A stretch of DNA of 64,000 nucleotides from contig NZ_JADPKR010000094.1 of NCBI RefSeq assembly GCF_023074055.1, positions 1 to 64,000 on the forward strand. The letters are read 5' to 3'. This document shows positions 42,301-50,848 of this stretch, piece after piece. Each line of letters starts with the position of its first letter. Position 1 is the stretch's first letter. The translations under genes and the position numbers were made by a program. A model generated the notes under the pieces. The model was not told the origin of the DNA. It ran no database searches and saw only the letters and a list, made by a program, of their open reading frames with translations. Source of the DNA: Bradyrhizobium sp. 141 (GTDB taxonomy: Bacteria > Pseudomonadota > Alphaproteobacteria > Rhizobiales > Xanthobacteraceae).

Positions 42301-42685
42301 GCGTTCGAACGTCGGAGTGATCGGCCGGGCCGGCTATCTCGTCACCCCGAAGCTGATGCTCTATGGTCTCGGCGGCCTGGCGCTGGGCCATTTCACCTTT
42401 CCCGACCCCGGCAACGTCAACGGACCCAACGGCAAGTGGGTGGCGGGCTATACGGCTGGCGCGGGCGGCGAGTTCAAGCTGACTCAACGATGGTCGCTGC
42501 GCGGCGAATATCGCTACATGCATTTCGACATCGACCGCAGCGAGACACGTACCAGCTCGAGCACGCAGATCCAGGGCGCGACGACCATTCTCAGGTCCAA
42601 CGCGGACAGCACGTCGCGCAAGACCAGTGCAGACTTCCACATGGCCAAGATCGGCGCGGTCTACGGCTTCTGCTATTGCGACTAG
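39383..42685 (+). CDS. Giant outer-membrane protein of four tandem beta-barrel units
   Basis: An 1100-aa protein. GTG 39383 gives KRLTSLTSASLAGASVMISV then GALA-ADLTVK, a signal peptide. The rest is four repeats of about 250-277 residues starting at 39506, 40337, 41138 and 41936. Each has WAGPYIGAYFGAGAGR-like, GSMVDLFAGYNW, GGQIEGTLFSDV, LRSNVGVIGRAGYL, LLYGLGGLALGHFT, NGKWVAGYTAGAGGE, WSLRGEYRYMHF and ADFHMAKIGLVYQFG segments. A single unit equals one complete OmpA-like/outer-membrane beta-barrel (PF13505-type) protein of rhizobia, which normally stands alone. Loops between strands are Ser/Thr-rich and differ among units. It would span the outer membrane as four linked barrels; the function is unknown. 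The upstream hexamer tract may affect expression. Confidence 0.85.
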   Translation: MKRLTSLTSASLAGASVMISVGALAADLTVKAPPRPAWTDSWAGPYIGAYFGAGAGRVKESSTGSFSSSSVSTTAGVVTSNSSLLGTTASNLSGDVTGSMVDLFAGYNWQAGHIVAGGQVEGTIFSDVALKPFGNQTFNSVSTNVLLGVVTGTAAGSATVQSNQQLRSRVGLIGRLGFLARPDLLLYGLGGLELGHFTFADSADPFGGDNSKWVAGYTVGAGGELKLTGNWSLRGEYRYLNFGFNRSAAAGGTTSSATGATTFVSTSSESSSTHTNADFHLAKIGLVYQFGDAGPLSAMAAIPPVGRGTPSATAWGDSWAGPYVGAYFGAGAGRARQTSTRSDNEGSVSIPGGTSASTQSGFGNLAGDMTGSMVDLFAGYNWRSGNVVVGGQIEGTLFSDVTTKTVGNEAFSSASSNNGVVTSTNSGTNSIEDRQQLRSNVGVVGRAGYLVTPNVLLYGLGGLALGHLTYPDSYPDSEVRVGGKNGKWVAGYVAGAGGEVKLTDNWSLRGEYRYMHFGYDRNEPSGNSQTSVSGGGTTTSTNSTVNGRHIDADFHVGKVGLVYQFGASGPRSAMAALPGAAWNDGWAGPYIGAYFGAGAGRAAESIAGNSSSTSTFTFVGTTTSTGTQSTAGRPVGDVTGSMVDLFAGYNWRAGNVVAGGQIEGSVFSDVTFKTIGPQTFSSVDTSNGAVTSTTSGTQTAANRTQQQLRSNVGLIGRAGYLVTPDVLLYGLGGLALGHFTYPDGDFSRGDANGKWVAGYTLGAGGEVKLTGNWSLRGEYRYTHYGFSRNETSSFASSTQSTGSSSTSSSTDSTTRQINADFHTGRIGMVYRFGEGGPRSAMAALPGAPSDHWAGPYLGAYFAAGAGRARQILASTADSAQQNFTGAVMTTDFVSNTTNRGSAVGDTTGSMVDLFAGYNWRAGNIVAGGQIEGTLFSDVAFKTTGEQTSNTRQVLNGVVATGANTTTMQASEQLRSNVGVIGRAGYLVTPKLMLYGLGGLALGHFTFPDPGNVNGPNGKWVAGYTAGAGGEFKLTQRWSLRGEYRYMHFDIDRSETRTSSSTQIQGATTILRSNADSTSRKTSADFHMAKIGAVYGFCYCD

Positions 42686-42691
42686 AAGCCC

Positions 42692-42726
42692 GGCGGCAAG
42701 CGCGAATGCAAGTCGCGTTTGCCGCC
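42692..42726 (+). terminator. Putative terminator after the barrel gene
   Basis: GGCGGCAAGCGCG (42692-42704) pairs with CGCGTTTGCCGCC (42714-42726) with one G-T pair, seven bases after the stop codon. There is no T-run, so it may rather protect the 3' end. Confidence 0.4.
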
Positions 42727-43135
42727 AAAACGACGCCCCTCAAAACTGCCCTCTCGCCTTCCCTGCCAGAACTGCTTGACCTCGATGGTGCCTTCGACCT
42801 CCAGCAGTCCAAAGGGCATCGGCCGCTCCTGTCCAACCGGCGCGACGGCCGGCCTTCCGCGAAAGACCACTCGCGCACAGTGGGGAGCAGCCGATCATCT
42901 TCGTGCGGCGGGCCCATGACATGAGACAGGCGCGATGCGCTCGCGGCTGCGGCGACAGCTCTGGACTGACACGAAGCTGACGGCGGCGTTCGCCACGGAC
43001 GGCTCGACACCACCGGTGGGCCGGCAAGGCGATCGAACGGGCAAGATTACCTGATCGATGCCTCCCGCGTGCCAGTGGCGCGGGCGAGAGGTGATGATGG
43101 CTGTTCGCTTGATCGCGCCAGATGCGGTCGAAGGA
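42727..43135. other. Gap without a supported gene
   Basis: About 400 bases with only antisense, arginine-rich frames. I see no repeat or RNA signal. Confidence 0.5.
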
Positions 43136-43627
43136 TCACGACCTGTGCGGGCAGACCATCGTCAGGTTGAGTAGCGTCGGCTTGTCCGAGCCCTTCTTGT
43201 ACTCCCACTCCAGCCGGATTTCGTGCCGGTGGGCATAGGCATCGCTGGCTGCGTGGGTGATGATCTTCGTCTTCATCGGGATCGGCGGCTCGGAGTTGAA
43301 GCACTTCCGGACGCAGGCATCGAGCAGGTCGCATCGCGTCAGCGGGATGACGCCGGGTTCGTCCTTGGAGAGAGGGACGGTGTTCGGCTGGGTGCTGAGG
43401 TCGACGCGGGCCCGGCCCTTCTCCTTGTGCCAGTACTTGGCGCTTCCCTGCGGCCAGTTCGAGGGTGGGTTCAGGATCAGGTGGTATTGGCCGTATTCCA
43501 GGGTCGGCAGGTCGATGTCGTCGGATGCCTTGAGCTTGGCGACGCTCCTCTTCATGTTCGCCAGGGGGTAGTAATTGGCGTTCATCAAATCTCGAAATGC
43601 CTTGCCGCTATATACCAGTCCGGCCAT
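43136..43627 (-). CDS. Hypothetical protein (163 aa)
   Basis: It begins MAGLVYSGKAFRDLMNANYY and has a globular, mixed composition (EYGQYHLILNPPSNWPQGSA, RHEIRLEWEYKKGSDKP). Three cysteines lie near the middle (RCDLLDACVRKC). No signal peptide or membrane segment is seen. Codon pattern and length argue for a real gene, but I recognise no family. It stands alone, divergent from the cyclase-type gene. Confidence 0.6.
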   Translation of the reverse strand: MAGLVYSGKAFRDLMNANYYPLANMKRSVAKLKASDDIDLPTLEYGQYHLILNPPSNWPQGSAKYWHKEKGRARVDLSTQPNTVPLSKDEPGVIPLTRCDLLDACVRKCFNSEPPIPMKTKIITHAASDAYAHRHEIRLEWEYKKGSDKPTLLNLTMVCPHRS

Positions 43628-43888
43628 CGCCTCTTTCCTCGATATGTCTGTTTGTCAAAAACCATAGCGTCTGGCCGCAAATACGCGCGACGGGCGGCCG
43701 ATCACACAATTTGTTGTGTGCAGCCACGCTACCACCCACGACTGTACGTCGTCCAGACAGCCACCATCCGGTAACATCGCATATCCCGCAAGCCCAATTG
43801 CCATGCATTCCCCTGTGGGTAATGTAGATCGAACGTCTCGCGGGTGTTGGTGCGAGGGCTGCAGAGGCAGTCTTTTGAAGGCGCTGGA

Positions 43889-46800
43889 ATGCATTGCTTC
43901 GCGTGTCAGTCGGCGATCGGTCCGGGCGACAGCTGGTGCTCCAAATGCGGGGCGGCGGTCCGTCAACGCGTTGATCCCGATAGCGAACGACGGTTCGTGA
44001 CAATTCTGCGCGCCGACGTCGTCGATTCCACGGGTCTTGTTGCCGAGCTGGAGCCCGAGGCGGCGGTGTCGCGCCTCGAGCCGGCGCTTGCGGCCATGCG
44101 AGGCGCGGTGCGTCAGTTCGGCGGCATCGTCAGCAAGGAGCTTGGTGACGGGTTGGCCGCGGTGTTCGGCGCCCCGATCGCCGACGACAACCATGCGCCG
44201 CTGGCCTGCCATGCAGCCATCGAGCTTGTTCGGCGCGTTGGCGGCCTGGGTGATCCCGGACTTCAGGTCCGGGTCGGCCTCCACTCCGGCCATGTGGTTG
44301 CTTACATGGTCTCCAGCGAATTTTCCAAAGTCTACGAGATCGGCGGCGCCGCTCAGCATCTGGCCGCACGACTGGAAGCGGCGGCCGAAGCGAACCAGAT
44401 CTACGTCTCCGAGGCCTGTCAGAAGCTCGCGGACGGCCACGTCCGCTTCGAATTCCTGGGCCGCAAGGCGCTCCGGGGTTTTGGCGAGCCGATGCCCGTG
44501 TACCGGGTCATGGGTGCAAGCGATCTGTCGAGCTGGCGGGTCCGACGTGCGCGCAGCGTTTCCCGGTTCGTCGACCGCACGACGGAACGGGCCTTGTTGT
44601 GGCGCGCGGCGGAAAGGGTCAGTGACAGTCGGCAGACGGTTCTGCTGATGGGTGACGCCGGTATTGGCAAGTCGCGGCTAGCGCATGAGTTCGCGCAGGA
44701 CCTTCGGGCTGGCGGCTGGCGGCTGGTCGATGCCGAGTGTAGCCCGAATCTCCAGGGTGCACCGTACAGCACCCTCAAGCGCCTGTTGCTTTCGATTCTC
44801 GATGGAGCTGCTAGAGATCAGGCTAGGACCGACGCCCCTAGAGACGCGCTGCCGTGGGTGCAGCAGCGGGCGATTGACGCGGTCCTGGACCTGCCCATTT
44901 CCGATCCACAATGGGACGAACTGGAGCCTCACGCCCGCGGCCGCGCGATCTCAGACGCGAGCTGCGCAATCGTTGAAAGCATCGCCCGTCGCCAGCCGAC
45001 GATCCTTCTGATCGAAGATCTGCATTGGATCGACCGGGCCAGCGACACGGTCGTGGCCACTCTTGCCGCGCTGCAAATCCCCGGTCTGCTGGTGCTGCTG
45101 ACGACGCGGCCCAATGGGATGCCGGTGTGGATCGCGCGCTGCCACGCAGAAATCGTGGCGATGCAGCCGCTCGACGACGATTCGGGCCTCGCCATGCTCG
45201 CGGAGATGCTCGGCCCCGCCACGACGCACGAAGACCTGAAGAACCGGATCATCTCTCATACGGCCAACGTGCCGTTGTTCATCGAGGAAGTCTGCCGAAG
45301 CCTGAAGGACAACGGCATGCTCCTGGGGCAGTGGGGCGACCTTTCCCTGGCACGTCCCGTCGACGAGCTCGGCATCCCCAGCAGCATTCAGGGCGTGATC
45401 GCGGCGCGGCTGGACCGGGTGTCACGACAGGAACGGTCGCTTCTCCAGATCGCCGCGGCGCTTGGACCTCGAACCAACCAGGCCATCTTGCGAAAAGTCG
45501 CGGCCTTGCCGGAAGACGTCCTGCAGGAGTGCCTCACCGCGCTCGATCGGGCCGAGCTGCTCGTCAGGATCGATAGCGAGTTGGAGGACTCGCTCGAATT
45601 CCGGCACGAGATGGTCCGGCAGGTGACCTACGATTCCATGGTCGAAAAGGTGCGCGAAGGCATCCATGTCAGCATTCTCGCCGCTCTCGAGGAAGATGAG
45701 GCATGGGCCGATGGTCCGGACGCGCTCTGCTATCACGCGACGCGGGCGAAGAATTGGCAGAAGGCGTTTCACCATGGCAGGAGCGCCGCTCGGAAATGCC
45801 TGGCGCGTTCGGCCTATGCCGACGCGGTCGATTATTTCGAGATCGCGATGGGATCGCTCGACAAGACCCCAGTGACGGACGCACGAGAGGCGGACGCCAT
45901 CGATCTCCGGATGGAGGCGCGTTTGGCCTTCGCCGGATCGGGACGCGTCGCCGAGGCTCTGGATCTGGGACGGGAAGCCGAGCGACGTGCCGATGCGATC
46001 AATGACATTGGACGCAAGGTCGCGGCCATGACGATGCGGGCGGGCGCGCAGAACTTCTATGGCACGCCGGTCGAGGCCGTCGTGATCGGCGAAGACGTCG
46101 TGCATCTGGCGGAAAGCTCGGGCAATCCCGGCTCGCGCAATCTCGCGCAATACAGTCTCGGACAGGCCTATTTTCTGTCCGGCCGCTACCAAAGCGCCCG
46201 GAATATGCTGGCTGCGGCCCGCATCCAGCTTGCGGGTGAGGCCGCGAGTGTTCCGATCGGCACCACGCCGCGCTCCTTGCTCCTCCTCTGCTGCATGATG
46301 AACAGCATCACCCACACCGTCATGGGCGAGCTCGAGGCCGCCGAGCAGCTCCAGCGCGAGGCTTCCGCGATCGCCGAGGAGACGGGCCGTCCCTACGACC
46401 GCGTCGCTGCCGCCTACAGCGGCGGCTGGCTGAAGCTCGGTCAGAACGATCCCGCTGCGGCCGCCGCCATTCTCGAAGACGGCTTTGTCCTTGCGCAGAA
46501 GCACGGCATCCGGCTGTTCGTGCCGGTGCTCGCCTGCCACCTCGGCATCGCCTATCTGGAGCAGGGTCTGTTCGACCGGGCGCGCGGCATGCTGGCCGAG
46601 GCGCGCGAGGAGGCGAAGGCGGTCGGCTATACCTCGGCGGTGCTGCGCAGCTCGATCTACCTTGCGCTCGCGACCTCCCGCCTCGGCGACGTCCAGGCGG
46701 CGCAGAACATGCTGCGCGAGGCGCGCAACACCGCCCGCCAGCAAGGGTTTTCCGGCCTCGAGGCCGAAGCCCTGTTCGGTGAGGCCGTCGTGACGCCTCC

Positions 46801-46945
46801 CTCAGGCGAGGCGAACAAGGCCGCGATCCTTGCCGCCCTGCGCGCGGTGGTCACGATCGCTTCCGAAAGCGGCGCGCAGCCACTCCAGAGCAAGGCCGAG
46901 GCGATGCTGGCCGGGATGCTGGCGCGAGGCGACGAGCTGACCTGA
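43889..46945 (+). CDS. Zinc-ribbon + class III nucleotide-cyclase domain + AAA ATPase + TPR protein
   Basis: A 1018-aa signalling protein. The N-terminal zinc ribbon has Cys3, Cys6, Cys17 and Cys20 (MHCFACQ, WCSKCG), which fixes the start at 43889. Residues 34-205 form a class III adenylate/guanylate cyclase domain: metal aspartates Asp43 (RADVVDST) and Asp87 (LGDGLAAVFG), VRVGLHSGHVV. The usual Asn of the N-x-A-x-R motif is His here (AQHLAARLE), so cyclase activity is uncertain. Next is an AAA/STAND ATPase (Walker A GDAGIGKS; Walker B ILLIEDLHWIDRAS), then TPR-like helices to the end. Such proteins are common in Bradyrhizobium; their ligands are unknown. Confidence 0.85.
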   Translation: MHCFACQSAIGPGDSWCSKCGAAVRQRVDPDSERRFVTILRADVVDSTGLVAELEPEAAVSRLEPALAAMRGAVRQFGGIVSKELGDGLAAVFGAPIADDNHAPLACHAAIELVRRVGGLGDPGLQVRVGLHSGHVVAYMVSSEFSKVYEIGGAAQHLAARLEAAAEANQIYVSEACQKLADGHVRFEFLGRKALRGFGEPMPVYRVMGASDLSSWRVRRARSVSRFVDRTTERALLWRAAERVSDSRQTVLLMGDAGIGKSRLAHEFAQDLRAGGWRLVDAECSPNLQGAPYSTLKRLLLSILDGAARDQARTDAPRDALPWVQQRAIDAVLDLPISDPQWDELEPHARGRAISDASCAIVESIARRQPTILLIEDLHWIDRASDTVVATLAALQIPGLLVLLTTRPNGMPVWIARCHAEIVAMQPLDDDSGLAMLAEMLGPATTHEDLKNRIISHTANVPLFIEEVCRSLKDNGMLLGQWGDLSLARPVDELGIPSSIQGVIAARLDRVSRQERSLLQIAAALGPRTNQAILRKVAALPEDVLQECLTALDRAELLVRIDSELEDSLEFRHEMVRQVTYDSMVEKVREGIHVSILAALEEDEAWADGPDALCYHATRAKNWQKAFHHGRSAARKCLARSAYADAVDYFEIAMGSLDKTPVTDAREADAIDLRMEARLAFAGSGRVAEALDLGREAERRADAINDIGRKVAAMTMRAGAQNFYGTPVEAVVIGEDVVHLAESSGNPGSRNLAQYSLGQAYFLSGRYQSARNMLAAARIQLAGEAASVPIGTTPRSLLLLCCMMNSITHTVMGELEAAEQLQREASAIAEETGRPYDRVAAAYSGGWLKLGQNDPAAAAAILEDGFVLAQKHGIRLFVPVLACHLGIAYLEQGLFDRARGMLAEAREEAKAVGYTSAVLRSSIYLALATSRLGDVQAAQNMLREARNTARQQGFSGLEAEALFGEAVVTPPSGEANKAAILAALRAVVTIASESGAQPLQSKAEAMLAGMLARGDELT

Positions 46946-46994
46946 CTCCGTCCCGCCCGGGTTCGCGATAACGCCGCCGCGGCCGATATGGGCC

Positions 46995-48200
46995 TCACTT
47001 CACCAGCGGGCAGCCGCCATCCTTCAGCGGCCGAAACGCCTGGTCGGCGGGCACTTCGGCGAGCAACTTGTAGTAATCCCACGGCCCCTTCGATTCCTCC
47101 GGCTTCTTCACTTGAAACAGGTACATGCTGTGCACCATGCGGCCGTCCTCGCGCAGGGTGCCGTTGTCGGTGAAGGCGTCGCGCACCGGCAGCTCGCGCA
47201 TCTTCGCCATCACCGTCTTGGTGTCCTTGGTGCCGGCGGCCTGGACGGCCTTGAGGTAATGCAGTGTCGCGCTGTAGGTCGCGGCCTGGTTCATCGTCGG
47301 CATGCGCTTGACGCGCTCCAGGAAGCGCTTGCCGAAGGCGCGGGTCTTGTCGTTGAGATCCCAGTAATAGGCCTCGGTGATGATCAGGCCTTGCGCGAGC
47401 TTTAGCCCCAGGCTGTGCACGTCGGAGATGAACATCACGATCGCGGCCAGGTTCTGGCCGCCGGCGACGATGCCGAACTCGCCTGCCTGCTTGATCGCGT
47501 TGATGGTGTCGCCGCCGCCATTGGCAAGGCCGATGATCTTGGCCTTGGAGGCCTGGGCCTGGAGCAGGAATGACGAGAAATCCGCCGTATTGAGCGGATG
47601 CTTGACGCTGCCCAGCACCTTGCCGCCGGCGGCCTTCACGACATCGCCGGTGTCGCGCTCGACCGAATGGCCGAACACGTAGTCGGCGGTGAGGAAGAAC
47701 CAGGTGTCGCCGCCGTTCTTGACGATGGCGCTGCCGACGGTGTGGGCGTTGGCGTAGGTGTCGTAGGTCCAGTGCGCGGTGTAGGGCGAGCAGGATTTCC
47801 CCGTGATGTCGGAGCTGGCCGCATCCGTCACGATCATGATCTTCTCGTACTGCTTCGACAGCTCCATCACGGCAAGCGCGGTCGCCGACGTCGGCAGGTC
47901 GATGATCATGTCGACGCCTTCGGTCTCCCACCATTTGCGGGCGATGGTGGAGGCGACGTCGGGCTTGTTGAGCACGTCGGCTGAGACCATGTCGATCGGC
48001 TTGCCGAACATCTGGCCGCCGAAATCCTCGATCGCCATCTTGGTCGCCTCGACATTCCCCATGCCGCCAATGTCGGAATAGACGGAGGAGAAGTCCGAGA
48101 GCACGCCGATCTTGAGCGATGCCTGCTGGGCGGAAGCGGGGATAGTCAGGGCAGCCGACAGCAAGCCGGCCGCAGACACGAGTGCTGCGATAGGTCTCAT
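46995..48200 (-). CDS. Branched-chain-amino-acid-type ABC binding protein (LivK family)
   Basis: A 401-aa type I periplasmic binding protein with a signal peptide (MRPIAALVSAAGLLSAALTI, cleavage at ASA-QQ). Family features include LKIGVLSDFSSVYSDIGG, AIEDFGGQMFGKPIDMVSAD, SDITGKSCSPYTAHWTYDTY and FFLTADYVFGHSVERD. In Bradyrhizobium this subfamily is often linked to aromatic or fatty acid-derived substrates. Here it is divergent from a FadR-type regulator and next to an acyl-CoA synthetase, with an operator in its promoter region (48237-48249). No permease or ATPase genes are adjacent, so it must use components encoded elsewhere. Confidence 0.88.
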   Translation of the reverse strand: MRPIAALVSAAGLLSAALTIPASAQQASLKIGVLSDFSSVYSDIGGMGNVEATKMAIEDFGGQMFGKPIDMVSADVLNKPDVASTIARKWWETEGVDMIIDLPTSATALAVMELSKQYEKIMIVTDAASSDITGKSCSPYTAHWTYDTYANAHTVGSAIVKNGGDTWFFLTADYVFGHSVERDTGDVVKAAGGKVLGSVKHPLNTADFSSFLLQAQASKAKIIGLANGGGDTINAIKQAGEFGIVAGGQNLAAIVMFISDVHSLGLKLAQGLIITEAYYWDLNDKTRAFGKRFLERVKRMPTMNQAATYSATLHYLKAVQAAGTKDTKTVMAKMRELPVRDAFTDNGTLREDGRMVHSMYLFQVKKPEESKGPWDYYKLLAEVPADQAFRPLKDGGCPLVK

Positions 48201-48236
48201 GGATACGTTTCCTCTTGAGCGGGACTATTTTGTCCC

Positions 48237-48249
48237 TTTGTCCGACAAA
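48237..48249. promoter_or_regulatory. FadR/GntR-type operator 1
   Basis: TTTGTCCGACAAA is a perfect 6-1-6 palindrome, 36 bases upstream of the LivK-type gene. The same core recurs at 48336-48348. Confidence 0.6.
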
Positions 48250-48335
48250 GTTAAAGCTCGGTCCCGGAGGAGTCAATTTGTTGCCTATGGGGCCTAATTG
48301 TCGCAGTTTGACGCGTCCTCCGGCCGGTTCTATAG

Positions 48336-48348
48336 TTTGTCCGACAAT
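48336..48348. promoter_or_regulatory. FadR/GntR-type operator 2
   Basis: TTTGTCCGACAAT contains the perfect palindrome TTGTC-C-GACAA and sits 17 bases before the start of the regulator gene, so the regulator probably represses itself. Confidence 0.6.
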
Positions 48349-48365
48349 CGCCATTGGAGACCGAT

Positions 48366-49133
48366 TTGCCTGTCGCGCCGCTTTTCCGACCGATCGATGT
48401 CGCGCCGGCCTATCAGAAGGTCGCCGACGCCATCGAACGCGAGATCGTCAATGGCCGCATCAAGCCGGGCGATCCCATCGGCACCGAGCACGATTTGGTC
48501 CGCCAGTTCGGCGTCAATCGCTCGACCATCCGTGAGGGGATCCGTGTGCTGGAGGAGGGCGGGCTGATCCGGCGCGATTCCTCCCGCCGCCTGCACGCCT
48601 GCCTGCCGCGCTACAGCAAGCTCGCAAGCCGTCTCAGCCGCGCGCTGGTCCTGCACGAGGTCACTTTCCGCGAGCTCTACGAGGCCTCCATGACACTGGA
48701 GGTCGCCAGCATCGAGGGCGCGGTGGAGCGCGCGACCGACGACAATCTCGCCGAGCTCGACGACAACCTCGTGCGCAGCGAGGCCGTGGTCGGCGATCCC
48801 GCGAGGCTGGCCGAATGCGATGCCGAATTCCACGTTCTGGTCGCCAAGGCCTCGCAGAACCGTGTGCTCCAGCTCGCGCGCGAGCCCGCAGCGCAATTGT
48901 TCTATCCGACCACCGAGATGATCGTGACCGGTGTCGCCGAAGGCGGCCCACGTCTCGTCGCGGCGCACCGCCATCTCATCGACGCGATCCGCTACCGCGA
49001 CCGCGAGGCCGGCGTGCTCTGGACGCGCCGGCATTTGCAGGACTGGCGCCGCGGCTTCGAGAAGATCGCTTCGCTCGATCGTTCGGTCGAGCACATGTAC
49101 ATGGAGCACGCGCAGGCGGCCCGGCGCAGATAG
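48366..49133 (+). CDS. GntR-family regulator, FadR/FCD subfamily
   Basis: A 255-aa regulator. A winged helix-turn-helix lies at about residues 15-75 (AYQKVADAIEREIVNGRIKP, LVRQFGVNRSTIREGIRVLE). An all-helical FCD effector domain follows (FRELYEASMTLEVASIEGAV, DAEFHVLVAKASQNRVL, HRHLIDAIRYRD), whose Asp and His residues usually bind a metal and an organic acid. The start is TTG 48366, with GGAGA six bases upstream; a TTG at 48354 is the alternative. It likely controls the divergent binding protein and the acyl-CoA synthetase that follows 69 bases downstream. Confidence 0.88.
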   Translation: MPVAPLFRPIDVAPAYQKVADAIEREIVNGRIKPGDPIGTEHDLVRQFGVNRSTIREGIRVLEEGGLIRRDSSRRLHACLPRYSKLASRLSRALVLHEVTFRELYEASMTLEVASIEGAVERATDDNLAELDDNLVRSEAVVGDPARLAECDAEFHVLVAKASQNRVLQLAREPAAQLFYPTTEMIVTGVAEGGPRLVAAHRHLIDAIRYRDREAGVLWTRRHLQDWRRGFEKIASLDRSVEHMYMEHAQAARRR

Positions 49134-49202
49134 CGCAAACAAACAAGACGCAAGTTCTCAAGCAATAAACCTAGCAAACAAAGACATCACATGGAGGGAC
49201 AC

Positions 49203-50816
49203 ATGACCGGCGACACCGCAGCCACCATCTCGAAAGCCCGCGAGCATTCCATCGGCGACCTCCTGCGCCGCTCCGCGGGCCGAGAGCCGAACAAGCTTGC
49301 GCTGAGCTGCGGCGAGGTGAGCTGGACCTTCGCCGAGATGGACGCGATCTGCAATCGGCTCGGCCGCGGCCTGCTCGGCCTCGGCGTCAAGAAGGGTGAC
49401 CGCATCGCGGTGCTCTCGCGCAATTCGCACGCCTTCGCCGCGCTGCGTTTTGCGGTGGCGCGGATCGGCGCGGTGCTGGTGCCGATCAACTTCATGCTCA
49501 ATCCGGACGAGATCAATTTCATCCTGAAGAGCTCCGGGGCAAAATTGCTCGCGACCGGTCCCGATTTCGTCGACCCCGCGCGCACAGCCAGCGCCAAGGA
49601 TTGCGCGGTCGAGAAGATGATCTGGCTGCCGGGCGAGGATCCTGCGGCCGCGCCTGCGGGCCTCACCACCTTCGACGATCTGCTTCACGCCGACCGCTCG
49701 TTCCTGCAAGCATCGGTCGACAGCCGCGATCTCGCCCAGATCGTCTACACCAGCGGCACGGAATCGCTGCCCAAGGGCGCGATGCTGACCCATGAAGCCG
49801 TGATGTGGCAGTATGTCAGCTGCATCATCGATGGCGGCATGAGCGTGGAGGACAAATTCCTGCACGCCCTGCCGCTTTATCACTGCGCCCAGCTCGACGT
49901 CTTCCTGGGGCCGCAAATCTATCTCGGCGCCTCCGGCGTCATCACGGGCAAGCCGACGGCGGACGGCATTCTGGCGCTGATCCAGGCGCACAAGATCACG
50001 TCCTTCTTCGCGCCGCCGACGATCTGGATCGCGATGCTGCGCTCGCCGAATTTCGACAAGACCGATCTGTCGACGCTGCAGAAAGGCTATTACGGCGCGT
50101 CGATCATGCCGGTGGAGGTGCTGCTCGAGCTTCAGCGCCGCCTGCCCAATGTCAAATTCTGGAACTTCTACGGCCAGACCGAGATCGCGCCGCTCGCGAC
50201 CGTGCTGCGGCCGGAGGACCAGCTGCGCAAGGCGGGCTCGGCGGGCAAGCCCGTGCTCAATGTCGAGACGCGCGTGGTCAACACCGCGATGGAGGACGTC
50301 AAGGTCGGGGAGGTCGGCGAGATCGTGCACCGCTCGCCGCATCTATTGTCCGGCTATTACAACGACCCCGTGAAGACCGCGGCCGCGTTCTCCGGCGGCT
50401 GGTTTCACTCCGGCGACCTTGCCACGGTCGACGAGGATGGGCACATCACCGTGGTCGACCGGGTCAAGGACATGATCAAGACCGGCGGTGAGAACGTCGC
50501 AAGCCGCGAGGTCGAGGAGATGGTCTACCGCATTCCCGCCGTCTCCGAGGTCGCCGTGGTCGGCCTGCCCGATCCGCGCTGGATCGAGGCGGTCACGGCC
50601 ATCGTCGTCGTCAAGAGCGGTGAAAAGCTGGACGAGGACGCCGTCATCAAGCACTGCGCCGGCCAGATGGCGCACTTCAAGGTGCCCAAGCGCGTCATTT
50701 TCGTCGACGCCTTGCCGAAGAATCCGAGCGGCAAGCTGCTCAAGCGCGAGCTGCGCCAGCGCTTCGTCGGTGGCGAGACGCTGGACAAGGCGATCCAGAA
50801 GAATTTTGGGACGTAG
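49203..50816 (+). CDS. Acyl-CoA synthetase (AMP-forming, fatty-acid/aryl-CoA ligase type)
   Basis: A 537-aa adenylate-forming ligase. It carries the AMP-binding motif YTSGTESLPKGAMLTH, NFYGQTEIAPLATVLRP, the hinge GWFHSGDLATVDEDGHITVVDR and the C-terminal catalytic lysine motif NPSGKLLKREL. It activates a carboxylic acid with ATP and CoA. ATG 49203 has GGAGGGAC upstream, so the in-frame ATG at 49191 is less likely. Downstream of the FadR-type regulator, it probably activates an imported acid delivered by the divergent binding protein. Chain length and identity of the acid cannot be read from sequence. Confidence 0.9.
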   Translation: MTGDTAATISKAREHSIGDLLRRSAGREPNKLALSCGEVSWTFAEMDAICNRLGRGLLGLGVKKGDRIAVLSRNSHAFAALRFAVARIGAVLVPINFMLNPDEINFILKSSGAKLLATGPDFVDPARTASAKDCAVEKMIWLPGEDPAAAPAGLTTFDDLLHADRSFLQASVDSRDLAQIVYTSGTESLPKGAMLTHEAVMWQYVSCIIDGGMSVEDKFLHALPLYHCAQLDVFLGPQIYLGASGVITGKPTADGILALIQAHKITSFFAPPTIWIAMLRSPNFDKTDLSTLQKGYYGASIMPVEVLLELQRRLPNVKFWNFYGQTEIAPLATVLRPEDQLRKAGSAGKPVLNVETRVVNTAMEDVKVGEVGEIVHRSPHLLSGYYNDPVKTAAAFSGGWFHSGDLATVDEDGHITVVDRVKDMIKTGGENVASREVEEMVYRIPAVSEVAVVGLPDPRWIEAVTAIVVVKSGEKLDEDAVIKHCAGQMAHFKVPKRVIFVDALPKNPSGKLLKRELRQRFVGGETLDKAIQKNFGT

Positions 50817-50848
50817 AACCGGGCGGCGTTCGGCAGCGTCGAGTTTGG

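Noticed and set aside
42591..43027. Minus-strand frames behind the barrel gene
   Set aside because: Arginine/serine-rich antisense frames without start signals.
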